39,991 nt of DNA from a virus. The notes under the pieces were generated by a model that saw only the letters and a list, made by a program, of their open reading frames with translations, was not told where the DNA came from and ran no database searches. The translations under genes were made by a program, and so were the position numbers. Location of the stretch: positions 1 through 39,991 of IMG/VR virus record IMGVR_UViG_3300020401_000033. One strand, written 5' to 3'. Shown here one piece after another: positions 33,156 through 39,991 of the stretch; the first letter of the stretch is position 1, and every line of letters starts with the position of its first letter.

Positions 33156-33192
33156 TAGTTGAAAGCTTTACGCAGATTCTGTTGGCTTTTTT
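33150..33192 (+). terminator. Weak candidate terminator for + strand read-through
   Basis: AGCCAA (33150) and TTGGCT (33182-33187) can pair, followed by five T residues on the + strand. The loop is 26 bases, so this is a weak call. No better terminator is seen in 32680-32732, the gap after the long virion operon. Confidence 0.25.
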
Positions 33193-33911
33193 CATAAATC
33201 CATCATACAGTTAAAAGCAGTATGGCCCCCTAAAACTACTCCGCAGCCTAGGGCCTGCCGTTTAAAGTTTTTAGCATATGCCGCAGCATATGATTTGATG
33301 TCTATACCACAGCCCGTTTGCATTGCAAAGCATCTAAATCTTTTGCCTACAAACCATTTTACATAAGCCTCTGTGTGTGTGTGACCACAAACACTTGACA
33401 TCATATTGTTTTTCGCTTTAGCCTGAGCTTGACTTCCTTCTCCATGCTCATACAAAACATCATCATAAGTAACATTTTCAACCCAATTCCACTTTGGAGT
33501 TTGCAATATTTGATTGTAAGACTTAAGCCATTTGCTTGGAACACCAGCGGAAAATACTTTTCTAGAAGCAAGCCTATCGTGATTTCCTATACAAACATCA
33601 GCTTTTGGAAATGCTTTATACCATTTAGACACTTTTTTGACAGCCAAACTAAGCTCGTCTCCAGGAGAGAGCCCATCTGGGTCAGATTCATGATAGCTCC
33701 ACCCGTGAGAATCTATTATGTCCCCTATAAATACTACCTTGTTTAACAGGTATTTAGCGTATATGTCTTTACAAAAATCTAAATATTCTGGGTGAGTAAA
33801 TGGTTCGTGAAGGTCGCCAACAACCAATATCCTTTTTTCAACAGAGGTAAGGTATTCAAAGGCTACTCGCTTGTTTCCGTGTAACCTTGGTCTTATAGTA
33901 TTATAGTTCAT
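33192..33911 (-). CDS. Calcineurin-like metallophosphoesterase
   Basis: 239 aa with all metal-binding blocks of the family in order: VGDLHEP (31-37), GDIIDSH (63-69), GNHD (109-112), a His in LYEHGEG (~175) and CGHTHTE (~195-201). These enzymes use two metal ions to cleave phosphomono- or diesters, and in phages they serve as protein/nucleotide phosphatases or nucleases. This is the MPP fold without extra domains. Its start overlaps the stop of the small gene before it by 11 bases, so it belongs to the - strand DNA-metabolism operon. The substrate is not determined. Family confidence is high. Confidence 0.9.
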   Translation of the reverse strand: MNYNTIRPRLHGNKRVAFEYLTSVEKRILVVGDLHEPFTHPEYLDFCKDIYAKYLLNKVVFIGDIIDSHGWSYHESDPDGLSPGDELSLAVKKVSKWYKAFPKADVCIGNHDRLASRKVFSAGVPSKWLKSYNQILQTPKWNWVENVTYDDVLYEHGEGSQAQAKAKNNMMSSVCGHTHTEAYVKWFVGKRFRCFAMQTGCGIDIKSYAAAYAKNFKRQALGCGVVLGGHTAFNCMMDL

Positions 33912-34089
33912 CCTGAAGGGAGTCTATTAAATTTTTTAACTTTTTAATTAAAGAATGTAGCTCTGTTTTAAGCGAGGAATAATCTTCATCTATAAGGTGT
34001 TCATAGATGGAATTTGAAGAATTGTGAATGTCTTCCATGATAAAGTTGACATTCTGAACTCTCTTTGTATCTATTTTTTTTATTGCCAT
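33901..34089 (-). CDS. Hypothetical protein, 62 aa, helical
   Basis: Not recognised. The N-terminus is basic (AIKKIDTKRVQNVNF) and the second half is a likely coiled coil (YSSLKTELHSLIKKLKNLIDSLQDEL). It overlaps the phosphoesterase start by 11 bases and begins one base after the stop of the next upstream gene, which supports translation within the operon. Confidence 0.55.
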   Translation of the reverse strand: MAIKKIDTKRVQNVNFIMEDIHNSSNSIYEHLIDEDYSSLKTELHSLIKKLKNLIDSLQDEL

Positions 34090-34090
34090 T

Positions 34091-34321
34091 TTAATCCATA
34101 GACTGAATAAGCTTGGAGCCTAGTTCAGAATCTACTTTTTTGATGGCGTAATAGATTTTTCTAGAGTTTCTTTTTGCATTCTTTTTTTCAGACAGAGGAG
34201 TTCCAAGCCCTAACTCACAGTACATATTGGCATCAATTTCTAAAAGCGTGTCAACCTTTTTTTTGTTAGTCCAAGTCTTGTACTCAACTATCTTATCTAT
34301 ATCTTTTATTTCATAATTCAT
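34091..34321 (-). CDS. Hypothetical protein, 76 aa, basic
   Basis: Not recognised. It contains a basic segment (SEKKNAKRNSRKIYYAIKKVDSELGSKLI) preceded by WTNKKKVDTLLEIDANMYCELGLG. Helical and basic, it could bind nucleic acid. It is read from ATG 34321 after a 37-base AT-rich gap; no clear promoter box is seen there. Confidence 0.5.
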   Translation of the reverse strand: MNYEIKDIDKIVEYKTWTNKKKVDTLLEIDANMYCELGLGTPLSEKKNAKRNSRKIYYAIKKVDSELGSKLIQSMD

Positions 34322-34358
34322 ATAAGATATTTTATACTAAGTTAGGGATTTTTTTTAA

Positions 34359-34892
34359 CTATCTGTATTTAAGTAAATTAAAAACCTTCATATTGTGGGT
34401 GTCAAAACCTCTTTTGTTAAGGTAATTTCTGTAATTGTTTAGCTCTAGTTTTATTTCTTTTAAGAGTTCTCTCATCTCACAATTTTCATTTAAAAAATAA
34501 ATGTTTTCTTTTTTTACTTCTTTTAATTGTGTTTCTAAATCTGCTATTTTAACAAGGCAATCTTCAAAACTTAAAGCTTTGTTCTTTTCTCTTATTTCTT
34601 GATAGTATTTAGCTCTAGCCCTAAGTGTTTCGTATCTTAATCGATATTCTTTATCAATTTTCATTAAATTATTTATGGTTTTTATACCATGCAGAACAGT
34701 AGCGTGATTTTTTTTTGGATGAATACTTCGGGCTATATCAGATAAGCCCATTTTTTTTAACTCTTGACACATTTTAAAATATATAAACCTACTCTCTACA
34801 TACTCTCTTTTACGAGAAATATTTTTTAATGAATCGTCTATATTGTAATTATCGTGGTTTCTAATCGTGTCTTTTATCGTCTCTATATCCAT
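34359..34892 (-). CDS. DnaA domain IV-like DNA-binding protein with coiled coil
   Basis: 177 aa. Residues ~24-78 (ISRKREYVESRFIYFKMCQEL, then LSDIARSI, then KKNHATVLHGIKTINNLM) match the C-terminal double-stranded DNA-binding domain of DnaA. NHATVLHG corresponds to the DnaA signature (R)DHSTVLHA that reads DnaA boxes. There is no AAA+ domain. The remainder is a long coiled coil (~83-165) suited to dimerisation. It could mark the phage origin, compete with host DnaA, or act as a repressor. Its start overlaps the gene before it by 32 bases. The domain is well supported; the role is inferred. Confidence 0.75.
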   Translation of the reverse strand: MDIETIKDTIRNHDNYNIDDSLKNISRKREYVESRFIYFKMCQELKKMGLSDIARSIHPKKNHATVLHGIKTINNLMKIDKEYRLRYETLRARAKYYQEIREKNKALSFEDCLVKIADLETQLKEVKKENIYFLNENCEMRELLKEIKLELNNYRNYLNKRGFDTHNMKVFNLLKYR

Positions 34893-35211
34893 TCTTTATT
34901 GCTTTATTTTGGTTGTAAAAATCTAAATATTGGTCGGCATCAATAATTATAAATTGAAAAAAATAAGGGCTATGTTTCTGTTCGTTTATAAATCTTATTG
35001 CATAAAATATTGGTTCATCTTGTGTTTGTAAAACACCCGCTAAAAGTTGAGACCTGTGATTTACTTTTTTAAGTTTTGGAACTAACATTTCTATATCAAC
35101 AATTAGGTCTCCAGTTTGTTTTACAGTAAGAGATTCTTCTAGTTGTAATATAAAGGTTTCATCTAGTTCATAAAATAATTCAGCCGCTGTATACTTCTGT
35201 AATAAATCCAT
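34861..35211 (-). CDS. Hypothetical protein, 116 aa
   Basis: Not recognised. It is acidic in the N-terminal half (ELFYELDETFILQLEESL), with a beta-type centre (SPYFFQFIIIDADQYLDFY) and a basic end (YRDDKRHD). It overlaps both neighbours by 32 bases, the VRR-NUC gene before it and the DnaA-like gene after it, so it is probably co-translated with these DNA-metabolism proteins. Confidence 0.6.
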   Translation of the reverse strand: MDLLQKYTAAELFYELDETFILQLEESLTVKQTGDLIVDIEMLVPKLKKVNHRSQLLAGVLQTQDEPIFYAIRFINEQKHSPYFFQFIIIDADQYLDFYNQNKAIKNGYRDDKRHD

Positions 35212-35419
35212 GGTTTTTTAGTTCTTTAAGTCTGTACTTTTGTAGTGCAGATGTTTTTCCTTTTTTTGTTTTGACTTCGCTAAATATTACATTCGAGTTG
35301 GGTGGTATCGCTATTAAATCTGGAATACCGTTTTTGTTTGTTTTAATTAATTTAATTACATAGTACCCTTGGGCTTCTAATTCTTTGATTCTTTTTGATT
35401 GTATTTGTTGTTCAGTCAT
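35180..35419 (-). CDS. VRR-NUC domain nuclease
   Basis: 79 aa, a stand-alone VRR-NUC module of the PD-(D/E)XK superfamily. TEQQIQSKRIKELEAQGYYVIKL is the opening helix and strand, NGIPDLIAI gives Asp34, FSEVKTKKGKTSALQ gives Glu48, Lys50 and Gln60, and a helix and strand close the fold. Stand-alone VRR-NUC proteins in phages are thought to act on branched DNA or nicks. It overlaps its upstream neighbour, another nuclease-like gene, by 8 bases. All expected active-site residues are present. Confidence 0.85.
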   Translation of the reverse strand: MTEQQIQSKRIKELEAQGYYVIKLIKTNKNGIPDLIAIPPNSNVIFSEVKTKKGKTSALQKYRLKELKNHGFITEVYSG

Positions 35420-35792
35420 CGACTTGAAATAACTCTCTAATTTGATTTATTTTACTTATCAATGACCCTTGCAACGTATACCATTTTTTATCATAATATA
35501 TTTTATATACCTCACATTTCTGAAGAGGGATATCGGTGGTGTCATCTTCATGAGTATGGTGTGCAAAGATAACAAAACTAATTCCTGTATGCCAACTGTC
35601 TGCTATTCTCTCAAGCATTAATTTTTGACCAGTAGTGAGTTCAATACCTTTAAATTTTACTTCACCTAAAATTAATACTTTATTTTTAAACTCTAACACA
35701 AAGTCTATATCGGATGGATGAATTTTTCCCCATTCCACTCCACTAAACTCAATCCCTTGTTTTGCTCTATTACTATTTTTTATTAAAGGCAT
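35412..35792 (-). CDS. PD-(D/E)XK nuclease-like protein, 126 aa
   Basis: HPSDIDFVLEF (Asp28/Asp30), VLILGEVKFKG (Glu44-x-Lys46) and TTGQKLMLERIAD (Gln56 in the next helix) reproduce the D...ExK...Q order of PD-(D/E)XK nucleases. The C-terminus (CEVYKIYYDKKWYTLQG) looks like an added beta hairpin. It overlaps the zinc-finger ORF before it by 20 bases and the VRR-NUC gene after it by 8. Probable function is DNA cleavage in recombination, repair or host DNA breakdown. The catalytic residues are visible, but the subfamily is not recognised. Confidence 0.65.
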   Translation of the reverse strand: MPLIKNSNRAKQGIEFSGVEWGKIHPSDIDFVLEFKNKVLILGEVKFKGIELTTGQKLMLERIADSWHTGISFVIFAHHTHEDDTTDIPLQKCEVYKIYYDKKWYTLQGSLISKINQIRELFQVDD

Positions 35793-35946
35793 TTTTATCT
35801 TTTAAAGCCGTGTGACTATCAAACCCTTTTTTTGAAAGATAGGGATAAAAATGTTTTTTCTCCCAATGTTCTCGATACTCAAACCCGCCAGGAAACTCTT
35901 CGTCACATTGACTACACTTAATTATATTTTTTTTTATAGGCTTAAT
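35773..35946 (-). CDS. C2H2 zinc-finger microprotein with no canonical start codon
   Basis: Up to 57 aa. The frame contains KCSQCDEEFPGGFEYREHW and then EKKH, spacing Cys-x2-Cys-x12-His-x4-His, a classical C2H2 finger, followed by a Lys-rich tail. No ATG, GTG, TTG or CTG lies between the in-frame stop (35958) and the finger. The best candidates are ATT at 35946, giving MKPIKKNII, or later ATA/ATT codons. It overlaps the end of the helicase gene and the start of the nuclease-like gene, filling what would otherwise be a 141-base gap. It may be translated by a rare start, or by a -1 shift from the helicase frame; a sequence error is also possible. Phage C2H2 proteins usually bind DNA. Confidence 0.5.
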   Translation of the reverse strand: MKPIKKNIIKCSQCDEEFPGGFEYREHWEKKHFYPYLSKKGFDSHTALKDKNAFNKK

Positions 35947-37169
35947 AAATCTTTCTTAAAATGAGACAAGGTATAATCTTTCTTTTTTGTCACAGCATTA
36001 TAAATTTTATCTTCTATACCACCTTTAGAAAATATCCAGTAAACATTATTTTTTAGGGAATCTTTTGTGGTCATTCTATCCCTGCTTTGCCAATAACTTG
36101 TAGCACTAAAATCAATGTTATAATAAATCAAGCACTGGGCTTTTTTCAAACTGATTCCTTCTCTTCCGCTGACGATTTGTAGAGCAATACTTTTATCGGT
36201 ATCGTTAAATACACTTAGTTCTGTTGTTATAGAGTCTTTGTAAATCGATTTTAAAGCCTCTAGCTCCTCTTTAAACTTATAGAATATACCCACCTTCATA
36301 TTTTTAAATTCGTTGCGTATAAACTCTGCTTTTGAATAATCAATTACTGCTGATGCCCCTCCTTCAAATTTTACAGTACCAGAGTATATCTGGTGAAGTT
36401 TGCTCATAAGTTTTACTGGAGTGTCGGCTAGGATAACTTCCTCCTTACCTTCCACAACAAGACTATTTTTAAGTTCTTTAGCAATTCTATACGTTTGCTT
36501 AAGCATTTCTACATACAATACTTTCTCTACTGTATCAACTTTAAATCCCGCTTCTTTTTGTGAGTAGCTAATAGTATAAGGTTTCATATCTTCTAATATG
36601 TTTTTACTACCTCTAGTGTAATCTCTAATCCGAAGCGAATTTATTATTCGTTCTTTAACGTCTACATATTTATCGCAAAATCTATAAAAAGATTTGTATT
36701 GGTTAAATGGATTGTTAGGAATCCCATAAACTTGGTGATACATCTGACTGTACGACTCTGGTGTAGGAGTTCCTGACAACAATATTACCTTAGCTTTGTT
36801 TTTAATTATTATCATTCTTACGTCTTTAGCTCTTTTGCTAGGCTTTGGAAAAGCTCCTAAAGAATGTGCCTCATCTAATATAATAAAATCCCATTTCAAC
36901 TCTGTTGGTATTTTGTGGAGGCTTTCATAGTTAATTGTATGTAAATAAAAAGATGGTTTTAATAAGTTATAATCATTGTCAATAGAAGATATAGCTTTCT
37001 TTTTTGTAACAAACAAAACGTTTTGTGTTTCTGTAAAAGAATTTGCTATACCCAAAGCAGTAAGTGTCTTGCCAGTCCTAACCTCCATAGCTAAATAAAC
37101 AAAACTATGTTTTGATAAAACTTCTACTGATTTATTTATAATATTTTTTTGATAGTCTCTGTAGTTCAT
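35934..37169 (-). CDS. SNF2-like superfamily 2 helicase
   Basis: 411 aa. Motif I is MEVRTGKT (28-35), motif II DEAH (99-102) and motif III SGTPTP (132-137). The second RecA-like domain has a KVGIFYKFKEEL strand, SGREGISL and QSRDR (361-365) as motif VI with an arginine finger. The arrangement fits SNF2/HepA-type helicases rather than UvrB or RecQ. In phages such enzymes remodel replication forks or recombination intermediates. It overlaps the preceding small gene by 38 bases. No extra domains are present, making it a minimal version of the family. Confidence 0.87.
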   Translation of the reverse strand: MNYRDYQKNIINKSVEVLSKHSFVYLAMEVRTGKTLTALGIANSFTETQNVLFVTKKKAISSIDNDYNLLKPSFYLHTINYESLHKIPTELKWDFIILDEAHSLGAFPKPSKRAKDVRMIIIKNKAKVILLSGTPTPESYSQMYHQVYGIPNNPFNQYKSFYRFCDKYVDVKERIINSLRIRDYTRGSKNILEDMKPYTISYSQKEAGFKVDTVEKVLYVEMLKQTYRIAKELKNSLVVEGKEEVILADTPVKLMSKLHQIYSGTVKFEGGASAVIDYSKAEFIRNEFKNMKVGIFYKFKEELEALKSIYKDSITTELSVFNDTDKSIALQIVSGREGISLKKAQCLIYYNIDFSATSYWQSRDRMTTKDSLKNNVYWIFSKGGIEDKIYNAVTKKKDYTLSHFKKDLLSL

Positions 37170-37377
37170 TATTAAATTTTATTTTAGATTTAAGCCTTAA
37201 AATTTTAAAACATTTTTTCCACATTTTTTTCCCTTTAAAATAGATAAACATTTCATCAAGTGTCTTAATCGTAACCTTTCTGTGTGGGTTATGAATAAAA
37301 TAACATCCATTTTTATTATGTAATTTATCGATTGATAGTTCATCTATAATTACTTTATAGGAGTTTTCAAAAGCCAT
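37132..37377 (-). CDS. Hypothetical basic protein, 81 aa
   Basis: Start chosen at ATG 37377 (MAFENSYKVIIDELSIDKL); an earlier ATG at 37440 would overlap the primase gene by 49 bases. The sequence has NPHRKVTIKTLDEMFIYFKGKKMWKKCFKILRLKSKIKFN, very basic, and possibly binds nucleic acid. It lies between the primase-helicase and the SNF2-like helicase, overlapping the latter by 38 bases. Not recognised. Confidence 0.55.
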   Translation of the reverse strand: MAFENSYKVIIDELSIDKLHNKNGCYFIHNPHRKVTIKTLDEMFIYFKGKKMWKKCFKILRLKSKIKFNNELQRLSKKYYK

Positions 37378-37391
37378 ATTTTTATTAAGTT

Positions 37392-39800
37392 TCAAAATGG
37401 AATCTCTTCTTGTGTTATAGGTCTTTTTATAATCATCCATCTCCCCGCACTATCTCTTCCTTCTTCTGGTGGAATGTTGTATTTAAACAAACAGTAGGCA
37501 ACTAGCCATTTGTAAAACCTTGTGCGAGATACAGAATACCTTGCTCTTGGAGAGTAGTCAGGATATTCGTGAACAAAGTCTTGATATAGTTCTTGCTTAT
37601 ATATTTTACCTTCTGCGTTTAAATGTCTATTAGACAAAGTGTCTTTTATAAGACCGCACCATTCTATAAAATCGTGACAAGTCTCGGCAGATAACTGTCT
37701 AATCTTAAGATTTACAAAAGTACTTTCCACCAATCCTTTATCTAGAAACAATTGTAAACAAGATATCATGTAGTTATCAAAGTGTGTCCACTCCTCGGTG
37801 TCCCAATCATCAAACAAAAGTTTCCCAAATTCATCCTGCGGTGTCCAGTTCTTTTTGTAATGTTGAAATAATTCTAACTCCCACTTTCGTCTAGCAAAAG
37901 AATTGCCTGCACCTTTCAATGCATAATTAGTAGTTATAACTATTTTTGGAGACCTTGAAAATGGTATTAAAATAGCATCCTTGTTTTTCTTTTCTAATGT
38001 TAATCCTTCCGTCACCACACTAAATAATCTTTCAAAATCAAAGTATTTTTTTACATCATCAAAACAAAGTATCTGTGTGTCTGCAGAAACTAATTGATAG
38101 GCAAAAGACTTTTCAAACGTAAAAGACTTTCCATCTATAGTAACCAGCTTTTTCATTTTTGATAAAGCATTTTTAAATATTCCTTTTCCAGTTCCCCCCT
38201 CTGGATTGTCTGATATCACTTCATCATTTAATATAACGGCTGGACAATAAGATAAATTTTTATGACCATGCATTAAAAATCCAATCGTTGAACGCATAGA
38301 GGTAACACGACTTTCTTCTTTATTACAAATGTTTTCGATGAATCGACTATAATCACAAGGTTTAGAATCTTCATAATTAAAATTTCTGTCTATTACATGG
38401 TCTTTCCAAACGTAGCCACCAAGGTCAAGATAATCTATAGTTTTTACTTCATCTTTTGTTATTCTTACTGCACAATTATTATAGTATAGATAGCTTGTCT
38501 CTTTTGTGTCTTCTATAAATAATATATCAATAGTGCCTAGAAGAGTTAAAAATTCTTCTCTAAAAAAACGAGTCTGGTCTGCAAAATAATTGTAAACAGA
38601 TAAATCTTCTTGAGGCTTTAAGTACTCTAGAATAAAGTCTTTTATTTCTTTCTCGCTTGTATGGTCAATAAGATTGTTAGTAACCCTAACAAAAACATAG
38701 TTTTTACTTCCCTCTGGACAATATTTATAAAATCCGTTATCTTCTAAAAATTCTTTGAAAATCAAATGAATTATTTTCACTACGCCTTTATCTGTCTTAG
38801 TCCAAAATTTCATCTGTTTGTTTTCATCATCTGCCCTTTGTAATACAGAGTCTATTACAACCTCTTCCAAGTCTGCCCTTAAGAGTTGTTTCTTTATTTC
38901 GTTTTTATTTATCCCCCTTTTTAATTGTTGTTTTATTTCTGTTATTGCCTCTTCATCTTCATAATACTTTGTATTAAACTTTATTGTATTTTGATAGGCT
39001 GAATTAATTGTAGTGCTTATTTCTTGTTCGTTAAAATCTCGTGTGGCATACTGATTGCACACATATTGTGCTAGATTTTTATTGATACCATAGTCATTAA
39101 ATGCCATAGCTAAAACATAAACGTTGTGGTTTCTTTGCCCTTCAATCATAGGATACTTTTTTGTCCACCACTTAACTAATATATCTACAATTTTATTTTC
39201 ATCTGTTATGGGTATAGTTGGTGAATCTATGTTAATACTTACTTCCCTATACTCAGGCTCTTCAATTTTTTCCCAAAGCCTTGAATCTTCGTTTATATAA
39301 ATTAGTGGGTCAAAAGACTCATAACACACTCGACTTATATTTTTGCATGTCTTATCAAAGTGTGGAGAGTTATAATAGTTTTCTAAAGACTTAAAATAAT
39401 TGACGTGATTTTCTGCATCGTTTGGAATTCTAACCAACACTTTTAATCCATTACCAGATGGAGAAATAAAAACACAAAACGTATACTTGTCTTTTATTAA
39501 CTTTTCTTTATGCTGAATCAAATCTTTTTGTTTAGAATAGCCGTCAAAATCTAGACAAATTAAACCACTGTGATGAATTAAACTATTGTCTTCTCTTTTA
39601 GAAAACTTACCACTAAAACAAATAGAAGGTAATTGTTTTTTTAGTTCGTTTCTTTCTGCTTTATTTTTTTCTCTGCGTATTGATGTGACAAGTTCTTTTG
39701 ACTTGCCATCTTTTATTCTTTCAAGGACTTTGTAAACGTTTCTGTAGAAAGGGGTGTCGGTGTCTTTTATGTTTTTAAATATAGTTATCTCTTGCTTCAT
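37392..39800 (-). CDS. VirE/BT4734-like primase with D5/SF3-like helicase
   Basis: 802 aa. The N-terminus (~50-190) is a BT4734/VirE-N-like domain: LICLDFDGYS (Asp84, Asp86), VFISPSGNGLKVLVRI and KNISRVCYESFDPLIYIN fit an archaeo-eukaryotic-type primase core. A primase C-terminal helical segment follows (~205-275: WWTKKYPMIEGQRNHNVYVLAMAF). The helicase (~500-690) has GGTGKG (Walker A, ~535), ILCFDDV (Walker B), KIVITTNYAL (sensor) and ARRKWELELF (arginine finger). The C-terminus (~735-795) looks like a winged helix (SRTRFYKWLVAYC). It is probably the phage replicative primase-helicase and the first gene of the - strand operon. The start is the ATG after a 191-base regulatory gap. Confidence 0.85.
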   Translation of the reverse strand: MKQEITIFKNIKDTDTPFYRNVYKVLERIKDGKSKELVTSIRREKNKAERNELKKQLPSICFSGKFSKREDNSLIHHSGLICLDFDGYSKQKDLIQHKEKLIKDKYTFCVFISPSGNGLKVLVRIPNDAENHVNYFKSLENYYNSPHFDKTCKNISRVCYESFDPLIYINEDSRLWEKIEEPEYREVSINIDSPTIPITDENKIVDILVKWWTKKYPMIEGQRNHNVYVLAMAFNDYGINKNLAQYVCNQYATRDFNEQEISTTINSAYQNTIKFNTKYYEDEEAITEIKQQLKRGINKNEIKKQLLRADLEEVVIDSVLQRADDENKQMKFWTKTDKGVVKIIHLIFKEFLEDNGFYKYCPEGSKNYVFVRVTNNLIDHTSEKEIKDFILEYLKPQEDLSVYNYFADQTRFFREEFLTLLGTIDILFIEDTKETSYLYYNNCAVRITKDEVKTIDYLDLGGYVWKDHVIDRNFNYEDSKPCDYSRFIENICNKEESRVTSMRSTIGFLMHGHKNLSYCPAVILNDEVISDNPEGGTGKGIFKNALSKMKKLVTIDGKSFTFEKSFAYQLVSADTQILCFDDVKKYFDFERLFSVVTEGLTLEKKNKDAILIPFSRSPKIVITTNYALKGAGNSFARRKWELELFQHYKKNWTPQDEFGKLLFDDWDTEEWTHFDNYMISCLQLFLDKGLVESTFVNLKIRQLSAETCHDFIEWCGLIKDTLSNRHLNAEGKIYKQELYQDFVHEYPDYSPRARYSVSRTRFYKWLVAYCLFKYNIPPEEGRDSAGRWMIIKRPITQEEIPF

Positions 39801-39854
39801 GTCGATTTTATGTCAATTTTTTTTAGAGTTTATAGGGTCTTGTCGAAAATGTCG
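39800..39854. repeat. Four TGTC-core repeats upstream of the primase-helicase
   Basis: TGTCGA (39800), TGTCAA (39811), TGTCGA (39841) and TGTCGT (39850) form two pairs 11 and 9 bases apart. They lie at and just before the start codon of the - strand operon, a natural place for an operator or iterons. Confidence 0.45.
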
Positions 39855-39877
39855 TTTTATTTATTGTATATGAGTAA

Positions 39878-39913
39878 TAATAAATAATAAATAATAAATT
39901 ATATATATATATA
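39878..39913. repeat. AT-only repeats: three TAATAAA heptamers then (TA)7
   Basis: Three head-to-tail TAATAAA units (39878-39898) are followed by seven TA units (39900-39913). This is the most easily melted DNA in the window, located before the replication operon, so it is a candidate origin unwinding element or an A/T-rich promoter enhancer. Confidence 0.6.
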
Positions 39914-39944
39914 GGATATTTTTTTATTGGCACAACATAAAACC

Positions 39945-39970
39945 AAAAAAAGGGGAGCGACTACCTCCCC
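39945..39970 (-). terminator. Rho-independent terminator for genes beyond the right edge
   Basis: GGGGAG (39952-39957) pairs with CTCCCC (39965-39970) around a 7-base loop. On the - strand the stem is followed by seven T residues (39951-39945). On the + strand it is followed by C and four T, so weak two-way action is possible. Confidence 0.8.
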
Positions 39971-39991
39971 CTTTTAAGGTTTGCACTAATT

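Noticed and set aside
34322-34358. AGTTA/TAACT hairpin after the DnaA-like gene (- strand)
   Set aside because: A 5-bp A/T-rich stem with no following T tract is too weak for a terminator.
1-39991. tRNA genes, integrase and attachment sites
   Set aside because: No cloverleaf with CCA-type end, no tyrosine or serine recombinase motif and no flanking direct repeats were seen, so lysogeny is not supported by this window.

Overview
The window reads as part of the genome of a tailed, podovirus-like phage of a Bacteroidota host, most likely a marine flavobacterium. This rests on four things. The DNA is AT-rich, densely packed and has no tRNA, IS or CRISPR. The virion proteins (terminase, portal, capsid, two connector/ring proteins, a very large 'muzzle/stabilisation' protein and giant ejected proteins) recall the crAss-like phage morphogenesis set in order and motifs. 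Several genes are preceded by the Bacteroidota -7 promoter box TAnnTTTG, and Shine-Dalgarno sequences are generally absent. The replication gene is of the VirE/BT4734-like primase-helicase type common in Bacteroidota elements. These family assignments come from motif recognition by eye; no database search was run.

Layout. Positions 1-32679 are all on the + strand. They hold the end of a tail-fibre gene, a lysis group (small membrane protein, M15 peptidase, holin-like protein), a tandem GroES-like protein and a small-terminase candidate. Next come the large terminase, portal, scaffold candidate and major capsid protein, followed by a terminator. A 250-aa structural candidate follows, also ended by a terminator, then two connector proteins and the 1743-aa muzzle-like protein. 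After these comes an unusual cassette: a Pro/Thr-rich adhesin-like protein, a double 2-oxoglutarate/Fe(II) dioxygenase, a GT-A-like glycosyltransferase, a tail protein with a cupredoxin-like domain, and a GNAT-like protein. The strand ends with three internal/ejected virion proteins, the last of 2172 aa with an HExxH metallopeptidase-like domain. Positions 32733-39800 are on the - strand, convergent with the virion genes. They carry DNA metabolism: a VirE-type primase/SF3-like helicase, a SNF2-like helicase, a C2H2 zinc-finger microprotein, two PD-(D/E)XK nuclease-like proteins (one VRR-NUC), a DnaA-domain-IV-like protein, a metallophosphoesterase, a third nuclease-like protein and small unknowns. 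The last 191 bases are an AT-rich regulatory or origin-like gap with short repeats and a terminator serving genes beyond the right edge.

The most interesting hypothesis is that the phage modifies its own tail. A polyproline (PTP/PVP) linker protein lies directly beside a tandem prolyl-4-hydroxylase-like enzyme, which is translationally coupled (ATGA overlap) to a DxD glycosyltransferase. This suggests hydroxyproline-linked glycosylation of receptor-binding linkers. Other points are the tandem GroES-like protein, the cupredoxin-like virion domain with a complete set of candidate copper ligands, the protease-like domain in the ejected protein, and a zinc-finger ORF with no canonical start codon. 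There is no stretch of 300 bases without a gene; the longest gap is 39801-39991.
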